From contig NZ_JALHLS010000002.1 in the NCBI RefSeq assembly GCF_022844445.1, positions 248,001 through 312,000 of the forward strand: 64,000 nucleotides of DNA. The letters run 5' to 3'. This DNA is from Hyphomonas sp. Its GTDB lineage: Bacteria; Pseudomonadota; Alphaproteobacteria; Caulobacterales; Hyphomonadaceae. Made by a program: the position numbers and the translations under genes. The notes below the pieces were generated by a model. It worked only from the letters and a program-made list of their open reading frames with translations. It did not search any database and was not told the origin of the DNA. Shown here piece after piece: positions 16,922-25,769 of the stretch; position 1 is the first letter of the stretch; the number at the start of each line of letters is the position of its first letter.

Positions 16922-18565
16922 TCAGCCCGCTGCGGCGATCTGCATCTTCGGTTTCGGAACAAGCGCAACTGTGAACAAGATAACGGCGAACCAGATCGCG
17001 ATCACGAAGAAACAATCCCGGAAAGCCAGCACCGTCGCCTGCATTGCCACCTGATGGCCGATTGCATCGAAGGCCTGCGTGAAGGCTGAAAGTGTCGGCA
17101 TTCCCGAAGCCTCCATCGCCAGCGCCTGCTGGGCGTGTTCGAACAGGAATTCGGCATTCGATTCGTTCATTTCGGCTGCAAGGTGCTCGCCGTGGAAAAT
17201 GGTCCGCCGCTGAAGCAGCACCGCGAGCAGGTTGACGCCGAACGCACCGCCCACCTGCATCAGGAACGAGACGCCTCCGGTTGCCGAGGCCAGAAGGTTC
17301 TGCGGCACGGCGCGCACTGCGGTGGTGTTGGCTGGTGGCATGCAGAAAGCGATGCCGACCCGGCTCAGCATGATCCAGCTGACCAGCAGCCAGTAGGGCG
17401 TCAGCACCGTGACCCCCGAGAGCAATACCCCTGAGATCGCGAAACACAGGATGCCGAACGTAAGCAGCCAGCGCGGATCCATCCGGTCCGTAAGACGTCC
17501 AGCGAGCGGAAAACACGCAACCATCACCAGCCCGGCCGGGATCATCATCACGCCTGCCGCCGTCGGTGAATAGCCCTGCACCAGCTGCACAAACAGCGGG
17601 ATCAGGTAAGTGGATCCATAGATCGCTGTGCCCGTCGCCACGATGATGATGCTCGCCGCCCAGAACTGCCGGTACCTGAAGATGGCGGGGTTCAGCGCGG
17701 GAAAGGGGTGGCGGCGCTCCCAGAAGTAAAAGGCGATTCCGGCGCCGATCGAGACGACGACCTTGATCAGTGTCTTGTCGGAATCCCAGCCGTCCCGGTT
17801 GCCCCCGGCGAAGGCTGACAGCAGACCCACGACTGCAACCGCCAGCAGGCAGAGCCCCTGCCAGTCAAGCGGAGGTTTCTTCTGGTGGCTCTGCCGGTCG
17901 CCCTTCGGCATCAGGAACGGCGCAAGGCAAAGCGCGATGACCGCCAGCGGCAGCGTCGCGACGAACACCAGCCGCCAGCTGGCAAGGTCCACTGCAATAC
18001 CGCCCAGTGCCGGGCCGAATGCCGGCGCCAGCACTACGCCGATCGAGAAAAGGCCCATCGCCGTGCCGCGCAGCCGGTCCGGGAAGGTCTGAAAGATCAG
18101 GAACATCGACATCGGTTGCAACAGGCCCGCCGATACGCCCTGCAAGGCGCGCGCGAGGATCAGCATCTCCAGAGTGCCGCTCACGGCGCCGAGCAGCGAG
18201 CCTACAATGAAGGTCGCCATGCCAAACACGTAGGTTGCGCGCGGGCCGTAGGTCGCCATCGCCCAGGCATTGGCCAGCATCGCCAAGGTGGAGGATGCCA
18301 GAAAGGCCGTGGACATCCACTGAGCCTGATCCTGTCCCAGACCGAACGCACCGATGATGGCCGGCAGGGCAACATTGATCGTCGTCGCTGCCAGCATGGT
18401 CGCCATCGACCCGATCAGCATCGTCAGGAGAAGAACCCAGCGATAGCGCGGTCCGAACTGGGCAAACCGCTCGCGGATGGCTGCGCCGGCGGTTGCGGGA
18501 ACATCCGCAGGCAGACCATGCGCGCCGGCGCCTGCGGGCAGGGGCAGGCCAGTGGCGCCGGTCAA
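16922..18565 (-). CDS. MFS multidrug transporter, DHA2/EmrB type
   Basis: A 547-residue permease with 14 predicted membrane helices, as in the DHA2 drug:H+ antiporters. Typical segments are TMLAATTINVALPAI in TM1, QWMSTAFLASSTLAMLAN, the motif-C-like GIGVVLAPAFGPALGG block, and RALQGVSAGLLQPMSM. With the membrane-fusion protein encoded just upstream it should form an EmrAB-TolC-like tripartite pump for hydrophobic toxicants. Its start overlaps the fusion-protein stop by 4 nt (ATGA). Substrates are not predictable. Confidence 0.93.
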   Translation of the reverse strand: MTGATGLPLPAGAGAHGLPADVPATAGAAIRERFAQFGPRYRWVLLLTMLIGSMATMLAATTINVALPAIIGAFGLGQDQAQWMSTAFLASSTLAMLANAWAMATYGPRATYVFGMATFIVGSLLGAVSGTLEMLILARALQGVSAGLLQPMSMFLIFQTFPDRLRGTAMGLFSIGVVLAPAFGPALGGIAVDLASWRLVFVATLPLAVIALCLAPFLMPKGDRQSHQKKPPLDWQGLCLLAVAVVGLLSAFAGGNRDGWDSDKTLIKVVVSIGAGIAFYFWERRHPFPALNPAIFRYRQFWAASIIIVATGTAIYGSTYLIPLFVQLVQGYSPTAAGVMMIPAGLVMVACFPLAGRLTDRMDPRWLLTFGILCFAISGVLLSGVTVLTPYWLLVSWIMLSRVGIAFCMPPANTTAVRAVPQNLLASATGGVSFLMQVGGAFGVNLLAVLLQRRTIFHGEHLAAEMNESNAEFLFEHAQQALAMEASGMPTLSAFTQAFDAIGHQVAMQATVLAFRDCFFVIAIWFAVILFTVALVPKPKMQIAAAG

Positions 18566-19737
18566 GGCGCAGCCGGAGCCGCAGCGGAGTCAGGTTTCGA
18601 CTTCCGGATTCGCACTGTCACCATAGTTCCCGTGCGCAGGTGCACGTCAGAGGGCTCGAGGTCGATGCGGATCTTGATACGCTGGGTAATCTTGGTGAAC
18701 ACGCCGTTGGCATTCGGGTTCGGCATCATCGCCGCTTCCGACAGCGTCGCCTCGCGGATGCGTGACACCCGGCCCTTGAGCGCCGTCGAAGGATGACTGT
18801 CCGCCCGCACCAGAACCGGGGCGCCCGGCGCGACGTTCCGGATATCCGTTTCCTTGATGTTTGCCGACACCCAGACCAAGTCCGGATCATGCATCAGCGC
18901 CATTCTGAACCCGCGCAGGGAATGCTCGCCGGCATCATAAAACAACTCGTCGATCACGCCGTCGATCGGCGCGCGGATCGTATGCTGCTCCAGCACAACC
19001 TTCTGCGCATCCACGCGCGCTTCGGCCCGCTCAAGTTCCGCGTGCAGCACCGACAGGTCATAGTCGATCAGGCGCACTTCCTCACCGGTGATGCTGGCCG
19101 TGCGCTGTTCGGCAGCGGCGGTCTCGCGCTCCGCTTGCGCGCGCAGCAACGCCTGCGCCGCAGTGTCCAGCGCGTTCTTGGCCTGGTCATAAGTGCTCTT
19201 GGGAATGCGACCCTGTTCGAACAGGTTCTTCGTGCGCTCGTGTTCCTGACGGGCGTTCTCGAGGTTTGATCGCGCCGCCTCCACCGAGGCCGAGGCAGAC
19301 CGCGTCCCCGCCTGCCGGGCGGCGACCTGGCTTCCGGCCTTGGACGTAGCAAGGCCCGCCCGGGCCTCCTCGCGGGCAATCTCTGCGCGCAACCGGTTCG
19401 CTTCAGCCTGGAACTGGGCGAGCGTGTAGGCGGCCTCGCGGTCATCGATCGTGTAGATCGCGTCGCCGGTCTTGACCCGGTCGCCCTCGCTGACGGTCAC
19501 GCTGGTGATCCGGCCCGAAATATCTGTGGAGACCGCGATCATGTCGGCGGCGATGCGCGCATCGGCGGTCGAGACGTAGGCGCTCCGGTCGGCGACGAAG
19601 AGGCCCGCCAGCAACAGGAGGAGCAGGGCAGTCGCAGTCATCGCTCGCCGGCGCACGCGGGGTGATTTGAGGAGCGTGGCGGCGCGTTGTCGCGCTGTCA
19701 GCGGGCTGTCGGTCAGGAGTTGCGTATCGCCATCCAT
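18562..19737 (-). CDS. HlyD/EmrA-family membrane fusion protein
   Basis: A 391-residue periplasmic adaptor. One TM anchor at about 31-52 (ATALLLLLLAGLFVADRS) is followed by a lipoyl-like half (SEGDRVKTGDAIYTID), a long alpha-helical hairpin rich in Ala, Glu and Arg (about 110-215), the second half-motif (HTIRAPIDGVIDELFYDAGE) and a beta-barrel domain. It links the inner-membrane EmrB-type pump to an outer-membrane channel, which is not encoded here. It is the first gene of the two-gene leftward operon; the mmsA gene is divergent. Confidence 0.92.
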   Translation of the reverse strand: MDGDTQLLTDSPLTARQRAATLLKSPRVRRRAMTATALLLLLLAGLFVADRSAYVSTADARIAADMIAVSTDISGRITSVTVSEGDRVKTGDAIYTIDDREAAYTLAQFQAEANRLRAEIAREEARAGLATSKAGSQVAARQAGTRSASASVEAARSNLENARQEHERTKNLFEQGRIPKSTYDQAKNALDTAAQALLRAQAERETAAAEQRTASITGEEVRLIDYDLSVLHAELERAEARVDAQKVVLEQHTIRAPIDGVIDELFYDAGEHSLRGFRMALMHDPDLVWVSANIKETDIRNVAPGAPVLVRADSHPSTALKGRVSRIREATLSEAAMMPNPNANGVFTKITQRIKIRIDLEPSDVHLRTGTMVTVRIRKSKPDSAAAPAAP

Positions 19738-19970
19738 CGCTTTGTGCCGGCATGGGAAAACGCCGGAATGTTCCTCCCTGACGGTCTGCCAGCGGACGCA
19801 TTTTTGCGCGTTCCGTTCGCCATCTCAACCCCTTGATCCGGGATATAACGCAAAGGCAAGCAAGCCCTAATATTGGAGGGGTGGGACTGGTCTGCGCCGA
19901 AGTGCAAAATTCGCGATGTATCTCGGGCGAGGCTGCGCCTATAACGCCCGCACACATGAGGAGACACGCC

Positions 19971-21467
19971 ATGCGCGAGGTGCACCATTTCATCGGCGGC
20001 AAGGCTGTAGCAGGCAAATCGGGCCGCTTCAGCGATATCTACAATCCCAATACCGGCGAGGTTCAGGCCCGGGTCGCGCTGGCAACGGCGGCCGAACTGG
20101 CTGCAGCGGTGGATGCTGCCAAGGCTGCCCTCCCGGCCTGGGCAGCGACCAACCCGCAGCGCCGTGCCCGCGTGATGTTCGAATTCAAGCGCCTCGTCGA
20201 AGCCAATATGAACGACCTCGCGCACCTTCTGTCGTCCGAGCATGGCAAGGTGATCGCCGACTCGAAGGGCGACATCCAGCGTGGTCTCGACGTGGTCGAG
20301 TTTGCCTGCGGCGTGCCGCACCTGCTGAAGGGCGAGTATACCGAAGGCGCCGGCCCCGGCATCGACGTCTACTCGATGCGCCAGGCCCTCGGCGTTTGCG
20401 CCGGCATCACGCCGTTCAACTTTCCCGCCATGATCCCGTGCTGGATGGCCGCCGTCGCCATCGCTTGCGGCAATACTTTCATTCTGAAGCCCTCGGAGAA
20501 GGACCCGTCCGTCCCGATGCGCCTGGCCGAGCTGATGCTCGAAGCCGGCGCCCCGGCAGGCGTGCTGAACGTCGTCAACGGCGACAAGGTCTCCGTCGAT
20601 GCGATCCTCACGCATCCTGACATCAAGGCCGTCAGCTTCGTCGGATCGTCCGACATCGCACAATATGTTTACGCCACCGGCACCGCCCATGGCAAACGCG
20701 TGCAAGCCATGGGCGGCGCCAAGAACCATGGCATCATCCTGCCGGATGCGGACCTGGAACAGGCGGTGAAAGACATTGTTGGTGCGGCCTACGGATCGGC
20801 CGGTGAACGCTGCATGGCGCTTCCCGTCGCAGTCCCCGTCGGCAGGAAAACAGCGGACGAGTTCGTCGAACGCATGACCGCCGAGGCGCGGAAGCTGAAA
20901 ATCGGCATCTCGACAGACAAGGACGCGCACTACGGCCCGGTCGTCTCCGCCCAGCACAAGGCCAAGATCGAGAGCTATATCCAGATGGGCGTCGACGAAG
21001 GCGCCAAGCTTGTGCTCGATGGGCGCGGCCACACGCTGCAGGGCCACGAGAAAGGCTTCTTCATCGGCCCGTCGCTGTTTGACCATGTGAAGCCCGGCAT
21101 GAAATCCTACCATGAGGAAATCTTCGGGCCGGTGCTGCAGGTCGTGCGCGCCGAGACGCTCGAGGAAGCCGCCGGCTATGCCTCGGATCATCAGTACGGG
21201 AACGGTTGCGCCATCTTTACTTCCAACGGGCGCGCGGCGCGCGAGTTTGCCGCCCAGGTGAACGTCGGCATGGTCGGTATCAACGTGCCGATCCCGGTGC
21301 CTGTCGCTTACCACACCTTCGGCGGCTGGAAACGCTCCGCCTTCGGCGACACCAACCAGCACGGGCCGGAAGGCATCAAGTTCTGGACAAAGATCAAGAC
21401 CGTCACCCAGCGCTGGCCCGACGGCGATGTCGGCGATCAGGCCTTTGTCATCCCGACGATGGGGTAG
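19971..21467 (+). CDS. mmsA: Methylmalonate-semialdehyde dehydrogenase (CoA-acylating)
   Basis: A 498-residue aldehyde dehydrogenase of the MMSDH subfamily, converting (methyl)malonate semialdehyde to propionyl-/acetyl-CoA with NAD+ in valine and myo-inositol breakdown. The start at 19971 follows GAGGAGA by 6 nt; an upstream extension lacks family similarity. Signatures are GVCAGITPFNFPAMIPCWM, FILKPSEKDPSVP, FVGSSDIAQYVYATG, the catalytic Cys281 in SAGERCMALPVAV, and HEEIFGPVLQVV. It leads a set that also holds an enoyl-CoA hydratase and mmsB, consistent with valine catabolism. Confidence 0.95.
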   Translation: MREVHHFIGGKAVAGKSGRFSDIYNPNTGEVQARVALATAAELAAAVDAAKAALPAWAATNPQRRARVMFEFKRLVEANMNDLAHLLSSEHGKVIADSKGDIQRGLDVVEFACGVPHLLKGEYTEGAGPGIDVYSMRQALGVCAGITPFNFPAMIPCWMAAVAIACGNTFILKPSEKDPSVPMRLAELMLEAGAPAGVLNVVNGDKVSVDAILTHPDIKAVSFVGSSDIAQYVYATGTAHGKRVQAMGGAKNHGIILPDADLEQAVKDIVGAAYGSAGERCMALPVAVPVGRKTADEFVERMTAEARKLKIGISTDKDAHYGPVVSAQHKAKIESYIQMGVDEGAKLVLDGRGHTLQGHEKGFFIGPSLFDHVKPGMKSYHEEIFGPVLQVVRAETLEEAAGYASDHQYGNGCAIFTSNGRAAREFAAQVNVGMVGINVPIPVPVAYHTFGGWKRSAFGDTNQHGPEGIKFWTKIKTVTQRWPDGDVGDQAFVIPTMG

Positions 21468-21556
21468 AGCGCCCCGAACCGGAAGCTCCGCCGCTTGTGG
21501 GGTTTCCGGGCCTGAGCTAATCGGGTGACGCAACTTTTGAAACCGGGGAGGGTTTC

Positions 21557-22339
21557 ATGACGGATGCCAATACTTCTGCGCCAGTGGCGGACGATCGCCG
21601 CTTTATCCGCAACCTCGCGACCGGAATGGCCATCATTCTCGTGGCGGGTTTTGTTGTCCAGGCCGCGCTGGGCAGGTCGAGTTTCAATGCGCCGCTGATC
21701 GTGCATGCTCATGCCGTCGTGTTCATGGGCTGGGTCGGCATCGTCCTCACGCAGGTCTGGCTTGCTGGTGCGGGAAACATCCCGTTGCATCGGCAGGTAG
21801 GCAAGCTGGCCGCCATCTGGGCCCTTGGCCTTCTCATCTTCGGAACCTGGATCACGGTTGCCGCGGTGCAGACCGGTCGCACGCCGTTCTTCTTCCAGCC
21901 TCAGCATTTCATCGTTGCCAATCCGATGACGCTCTGTGCTGCCATCGGCCTGCTGGTTGCGGCCTACGTCATGCGTAAACAGACCGACTGGCACGCCCGC
22001 CTGCAGATCGCCTCATTCGTGCTGCTGATGGGCCCCGGCTTCGGACGGCTGCTGCCAATGCCTTTCCTGCCGCCCTACGCCTTCGAGATCGCCAGCCTGA
22101 CCGCGTTGATCTTCCCGGCCATCGGCATCCTGTACGACTGGCGTGTCCACGGCCGACCGCACCCTGCCTGGTTCTGGACCATCGGCGTGCTGATCGCCGT
22201 CACCCTTGTGGCGCGCATTATCGGGTTCTCGCCTGTCGGCGAAGCCGTCTATGACGCGGTTGTCGCCGGAACGCCGCTCGCCGGCACCAGCGGCCTGGAC
22301 TTCCCGCCGCCGCCAGGACCGCCGCCTGCGCCGATGTAA
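21557..22339 (+). CDS. Integral membrane protein of unknown function
   Basis: A 260-residue protein with about seven hydrophobic helices, for example MAIILVAGFVVQAALG, AVVFMGWVGIVLTQVWLAG and WTIGVLIAVTLVARIIGF. Conserved-looking polar spots in membrane contexts include IVHAHAVVF and FQPQHFIVANPM. The C-terminus is proline-rich. GGGGAGG lies 5 nt before the ATG. It sits inside the valine-degradation set between mmsA and the enoyl-CoA hydratase, so it may be cotranscribed, but nothing in the sequence ties it to that pathway. I do not recognise a named family. Confidence 0.75.
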   Translation: MTDANTSAPVADDRRFIRNLATGMAIILVAGFVVQAALGRSSFNAPLIVHAHAVVFMGWVGIVLTQVWLAGAGNIPLHRQVGKLAAIWALGLLIFGTWITVAAVQTGRTPFFFQPQHFIVANPMTLCAAIGLLVAAYVMRKQTDWHARLQIASFVLLMGPGFGRLLPMPFLPPYAFEIASLTALIFPAIGILYDWRVHGRPHPAWFWTIGVLIAVTLVARIIGFSPVGEAVYDAVVAGTPLAGTSGLDFPPPPGPPPAPM

Positions 22340-22380
22340 GGCTGAGGCGCTTTTTCCTTTTCCAGAACAGGCTGACTCTG

Positions 22381-23157
22381 ATGTCCCAATACAAAACCAT
22401 TACCTTCGAGAAAAAGGGCCGCGTGGCCATTGTCACGCTGAACCGGCCAGACAGCCTGAACGCGCTCAATGCCGAGATCATGTCCGAGGTTGTCGCGTGT
22501 TTCGCGGATATCGACCGGAACAAGGATCTCGCCGTCAGTGTGCTGACGGGTGCAGGCCGCGCCTTCGCCGCCGGGGCAGACATCAAGGAGATGCAGCCGC
22601 AATCCTTCTCTGACATGTATGTCGAGGACTACTTCGCCGGCTGGGACCGCTTCGCGGCCTGCCGCAAGCCGGTGATCGCGGCGGTCAACGGCTTCGCCCT
22701 CGGCGGCGGCTGCGAACTCGCCATGATGTGCGACCTGATCATCGCCTCCGACAAGGCGAAGTTCGGCCAGCCGGAAATCAAGCTCGGCGTCACGCCCGGC
22801 ATGGGCGGCTCCATCCGCCTCACCAAGGCCGTCGGCAAGGCAAAGGCGATGGACCTCGTCCTCACGGGCCGGATGATCGACGCGGCAGAGGCAGACCGGA
22901 TCGGCCTCGTCTCCCGCGTTGTCCCGCATGACACGCTGATGGAGGTCGCCCTCGCTGCCGCAAACGAGATCGCTGGCTTCTCCGTGCCGTCCCTGATGGC
23001 CGCCAAGGAAATGGTTGCCCGCGCGCTGGAACTCCCGACCACGGAAGGCGTGAAGTTCGAACGCCGCTTGTTCCAGGGTCTCTTCGGCACCGCAGACCAG
23101 AAAGAAGGCATGTCCGCCTTCAGCGAGAAACGCCCCGCAAAGTTCGAGGACAAGTGA
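22381..23157 (+). CDS. Enoyl-CoA hydratase/isomerase family protein
   Basis: A 258-residue crotonase-fold enzyme. The oxyanion-hole segments are AGRAFAAGADIKEM and GFALGGGCELAMMCD. The catalytic glutamate region is FGQPEIKLGVTPGMGGSIRL, with a conserved Glu, as in short-chain enoyl-CoA hydratases. In this context it may hydrate methacrylyl-CoA in valine breakdown or act as a general beta-oxidation hydratase. It ends one base before the mmsB start, so the two are surely cotranscribed. Confidence 0.92.
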   Translation: MSQYKTITFEKKGRVAIVTLNRPDSLNALNAEIMSEVVACFADIDRNKDLAVSVLTGAGRAFAAGADIKEMQPQSFSDMYVEDYFAGWDRFAACRKPVIAAVNGFALGGGCELAMMCDLIIASDKAKFGQPEIKLGVTPGMGGSIRLTKAVGKAKAMDLVLTGRMIDAAEADRIGLVSRVVPHDTLMEVALAAANEIAGFSVPSLMAAKEMVARALELPTTEGVKFERRLFQGLFGTADQKEGMSAFSEKRPAKFEDK

Positions 23158-23158
23158 G

Positions 23159-24055
23159 ATGACCAAGATCGCCTTCATCGGCCTCGGCAACATGGGCGGC
23201 GGCATGTGCGCCAATCTCGTGAAAGCCGGCCATGCCGTCTCCGCGTTTGACCTGAACACCGATGCCGTGAAAGCCGTCGCAGCCAAAGGCGCGCGCGCCG
23301 CAGCGTCGGTGGCCGATGCCGTAAAGGATGCAGACGTCGTCGTCTCGATGCTGCCTGCCGGCAAGCACGTGCTCGGCGTCTATTTCGGCCCGCACGGCGT
23401 CAAGGATCACGCCAAACGCGGCACGCTGCTGATCGATTGCTCCACCATCGCCGTCACCGACGCGCGCGAGGCGCATATACAGGCGGACCTGTCCGGCCTT
23501 ATCATGGTTGATGCCCCGGTTTCCGGCGGTGTCGCCGCCGCTGAAGCCGGCACGCTGACCTTCATGGCCGGAGGCACCGCCAAGGCTTTCCAAAAGGCGG
23601 AGGCAATCCTCAAGGGCATGGGCAAGAACATCTTCCATGCGGGCGGTCCCGGAAACGGGCAGGCGGCCAAGATCGCCAACAATATGCTGCTCGGCATCTC
23701 CATGATCGGCACCTGCGAAGCCTTCAATCTCGCCGAAAAGCTCGGCCTCGATGCCGAAACCTTCTTCCGGATATCGTCCGTCTCCTCCGGCCAGAACTGG
23801 TCGATGACCAGCTATTGTCCGGCGCCCGGCCCGGTGCCGACCTCGCCGGCCAACCGGGATTACAAGCCTGGCTTCGCGGTCGCCATGATGCTGAAGGACC
23901 TGCACCTCGCCGCTGAAGCTGCGCGCGCCGCCGGCGCCGAAATTCGCCTCGGCGAGCATGCAGAAGCGATCTATCAGGCCCTCTCCGACAAGGGCCTCGA
24001 CGGCCTCGATTTCTCCGGCGTCATGAAGGACGTGAAGGGCGAAATCCCGCGCTGA
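23159..24055 (+). CDS. mmsB: 3-hydroxyisobutyrate dehydrogenase
   Basis: A 298-residue member of the beta-hydroxyacid dehydrogenase family, oxidising 3-hydroxyisobutyrate to methylmalonate semialdehyde, which is the substrate of MmsA. The N-terminal NAD site is FIGLGNMGGGMCANL. The family substrate motif DAPVSGGVAAAEAGTLTFM lies near residue 118. The catalytic lysine lies in GNGQAAKIANNM. The ATG follows the hydratase stop by one base. Together with mmsA and the hydratase it gives a compact lower valine pathway. Confidence 0.95.
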   Translation: MTKIAFIGLGNMGGGMCANLVKAGHAVSAFDLNTDAVKAVAAKGARAAASVADAVKDADVVVSMLPAGKHVLGVYFGPHGVKDHAKRGTLLIDCSTIAVTDAREAHIQADLSGLIMVDAPVSGGVAAAEAGTLTFMAGGTAKAFQKAEAILKGMGKNIFHAGGPGNGQAAKIANNMLLGISMIGTCEAFNLAEKLGLDAETFFRISSVSSGQNWSMTSYCPAPGPVPTSPANRDYKPGFAVAMMLKDLHLAAEAARAAGAEIRLGEHAEAIYQALSDKGLDGLDFSGVMKDVKGEIPR

Positions 24056-24207
24056 CAGCCGGGCATGCAGTCCGATCCTGATTCCCGCTTGCTTGCCTTC
24101 GCGGCAGGTCCGGTCGATTACGTATTGAGGCGCCTTCCTCCCGGGCGACACTTGCACACGTCATATGAGTGGCTCTCCGGCGGTCCGGAACGAGCGGGAG
24201 GAAGATC

Positions 24208-25710
24208 ATGGCAGATACCGCAACCCTTCAGGCTTCAAAGGCAAAGGCGAAGACGGAACATTTCGATGTGCTCATCGTGGGCGCGGGCATTTCGGGTGTC
24301 GGCGCCGGGTATCACCTGAGGACGCAAGCCCCGAAAAAGAAGTTCGTCATTCTGGAAGCCTACGACACGTTCGGCGGCACCTGGCACATGCACAAGTATC
24401 CAGGCATCCGCTCGGACTCTGATCTCTATACCTTCGGCTACCGTTACAAGCCCTGGGTCGGCCCACCGATCGCCAGCCGCGACGAGATCCTGAAATACAT
24501 GGACGAGGTGATCGCCGAGAACGATCTCGCCCCGCACATCCGCTACCGCCACAAGATCACCTCGGCGAGCTGGTCGACCGCGAAGAAGCGGTGGACCGTG
24601 AAGGCTGAGCGCCTCGACACCGGCGAGGTTCTGACCTTCACGGCCAAGTTCCTCTGGATGTGCCAGGGCTATTACAAGCATTCCGAAGGCTACACGCCGG
24701 AATGGAAGGACATGGACAAGTTCCGTGGGCAGATCGTCCATCCGCAAACCTGGCCGGAGGATCTGGACCTTACCGGCAAGAACGTCATCTGCATCGGATC
24801 GGGGGCGACTGCCGCGACGGTCGTGCCGGCCATCGCCGGCAAGTGCAAGCACGTTACGCTGCTGCAGCGTTCGCCAACCTATTTCATTCCGGCCCGCAAC
24901 GAGAACGTCCTTGCTGATGAGCTGCGCAAGCTCGGCGTCGACGAGAACTGGATTCACGAGATCGTCCGCCGGAAGTATCTGTTCGAGCAGGCCGAGTTCA
25001 CACGGCGCTCCTTCGAGGATGCCGAGGCGCTTCGCAACGAACTCCTCGAAGGGGTCAAGGCATGTCTCCCCGAAGGGTTCGACATGTCGCACTTCACGCC
25101 GAAATACCGGCCGTGGCAGCAACGCGTCGCCTTTGTTCCGGATGCGGACCTTTTTGAAGGCGTCAAGGCGGGGCTCGCCAGCGTGGTCACCGACCATATC
25201 GATCGCTTCACCGAAAAGGGGATCCTGCTGAAATCCGGCCGGGAACTCGAAGCCGACGTGATCATCACGGCTACCGGCTTCAACCTGTCGGTTCTCGGCG
25301 GCATTCCGTTCGAGGTGGACGGCAAGCCCGTCAACTGGGCAGACACGGTCACCTATCGCGGCATGATGTTCACGGGTGTGCCCAATATGGTCTGGGTATT
25401 CGGCTATTTCCGCGCCAGCTGGACCCTCCGGGTCGACATCCTTGGAGATTTCGTCACGCGCCTTCTGAAGCATATGGATGCCAAGGGCGCCAAACAGGTC
25501 GATGTCACCCTTCGCCCGCAGGACCACAATATGGCCCGGCTGCCCTGGATGGATCCGGACAACTTCAACCCGGGCTACCTGATGCGCGGCATGGACCAGA
25601 TGCCCAAGCGAGGCTCAAATGCCGAATGGGCCCACTCCCAAGACTACTGGAAGGAAAAGGACGAACTTCCGTACATCGACCTCGACGCGCCGGAATTCCG
25701 GTATAGCTGA
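24208..25710 (+). CDS. Flavin-containing / Baeyer-Villiger-type monooxygenase
   Basis: A 500-residue class B flavoprotein monooxygenase. The start at 24208 follows GGGAGGAAG. The FAD site is LIVGAGISGVGAGYHL, followed by YDTFGGTWHMHKYPGIRSD. The BVMO fingerprint FRGQIVHPQTWPED (F-x-G-x3-H-x3-W-P) is present, and the NADPH site is CIGSGATAATVVPAI. It would insert oxygen into a ketone or oxidise a heteroatom in the cytoplasm using NADPH and O2. It is preceded by mmsB on the same strand but separated by about 150 nt. The substrate is unknown. Confidence 0.9.
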   Translation: MADTATLQASKAKAKTEHFDVLIVGAGISGVGAGYHLRTQAPKKKFVILEAYDTFGGTWHMHKYPGIRSDSDLYTFGYRYKPWVGPPIASRDEILKYMDEVIAENDLAPHIRYRHKITSASWSTAKKRWTVKAERLDTGEVLTFTAKFLWMCQGYYKHSEGYTPEWKDMDKFRGQIVHPQTWPEDLDLTGKNVICIGSGATAATVVPAIAGKCKHVTLLQRSPTYFIPARNENVLADELRKLGVDENWIHEIVRRKYLFEQAEFTRRSFEDAEALRNELLEGVKACLPEGFDMSHFTPKYRPWQQRVAFVPDADLFEGVKAGLASVVTDHIDRFTEKGILLKSGRELEADVIITATGFNLSVLGGIPFEVDGKPVNWADTVTYRGMMFTGVPNMVWVFGYFRASWTLRVDILGDFVTRLLKHMDAKGAKQVDVTLRPQDHNMARLPWMDPDNFNPGYLMRGMDQMPKRGSNAEWAHSQDYWKEKDELPYIDLDAPEFRYS

Positions 25711-25769
25711 CGCCTGGCCGGTCTGCCCTCTCTTGCCGCGGCCTTGCAACCCCGGCATGAGAGGCGCCG

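Noticed and set aside
19713..21533. A 606-codon reverse-strand frame
   Set aside because: It lies antisense to mmsA, which carries all aldehyde dehydrogenase motifs. The reverse translation has no family features.
25711..25769. An M-box-type magnesium riboswitch before mgtE
   Set aside because: Only 59 bases separate the genes, too few for the element, and no matching stems are visible.
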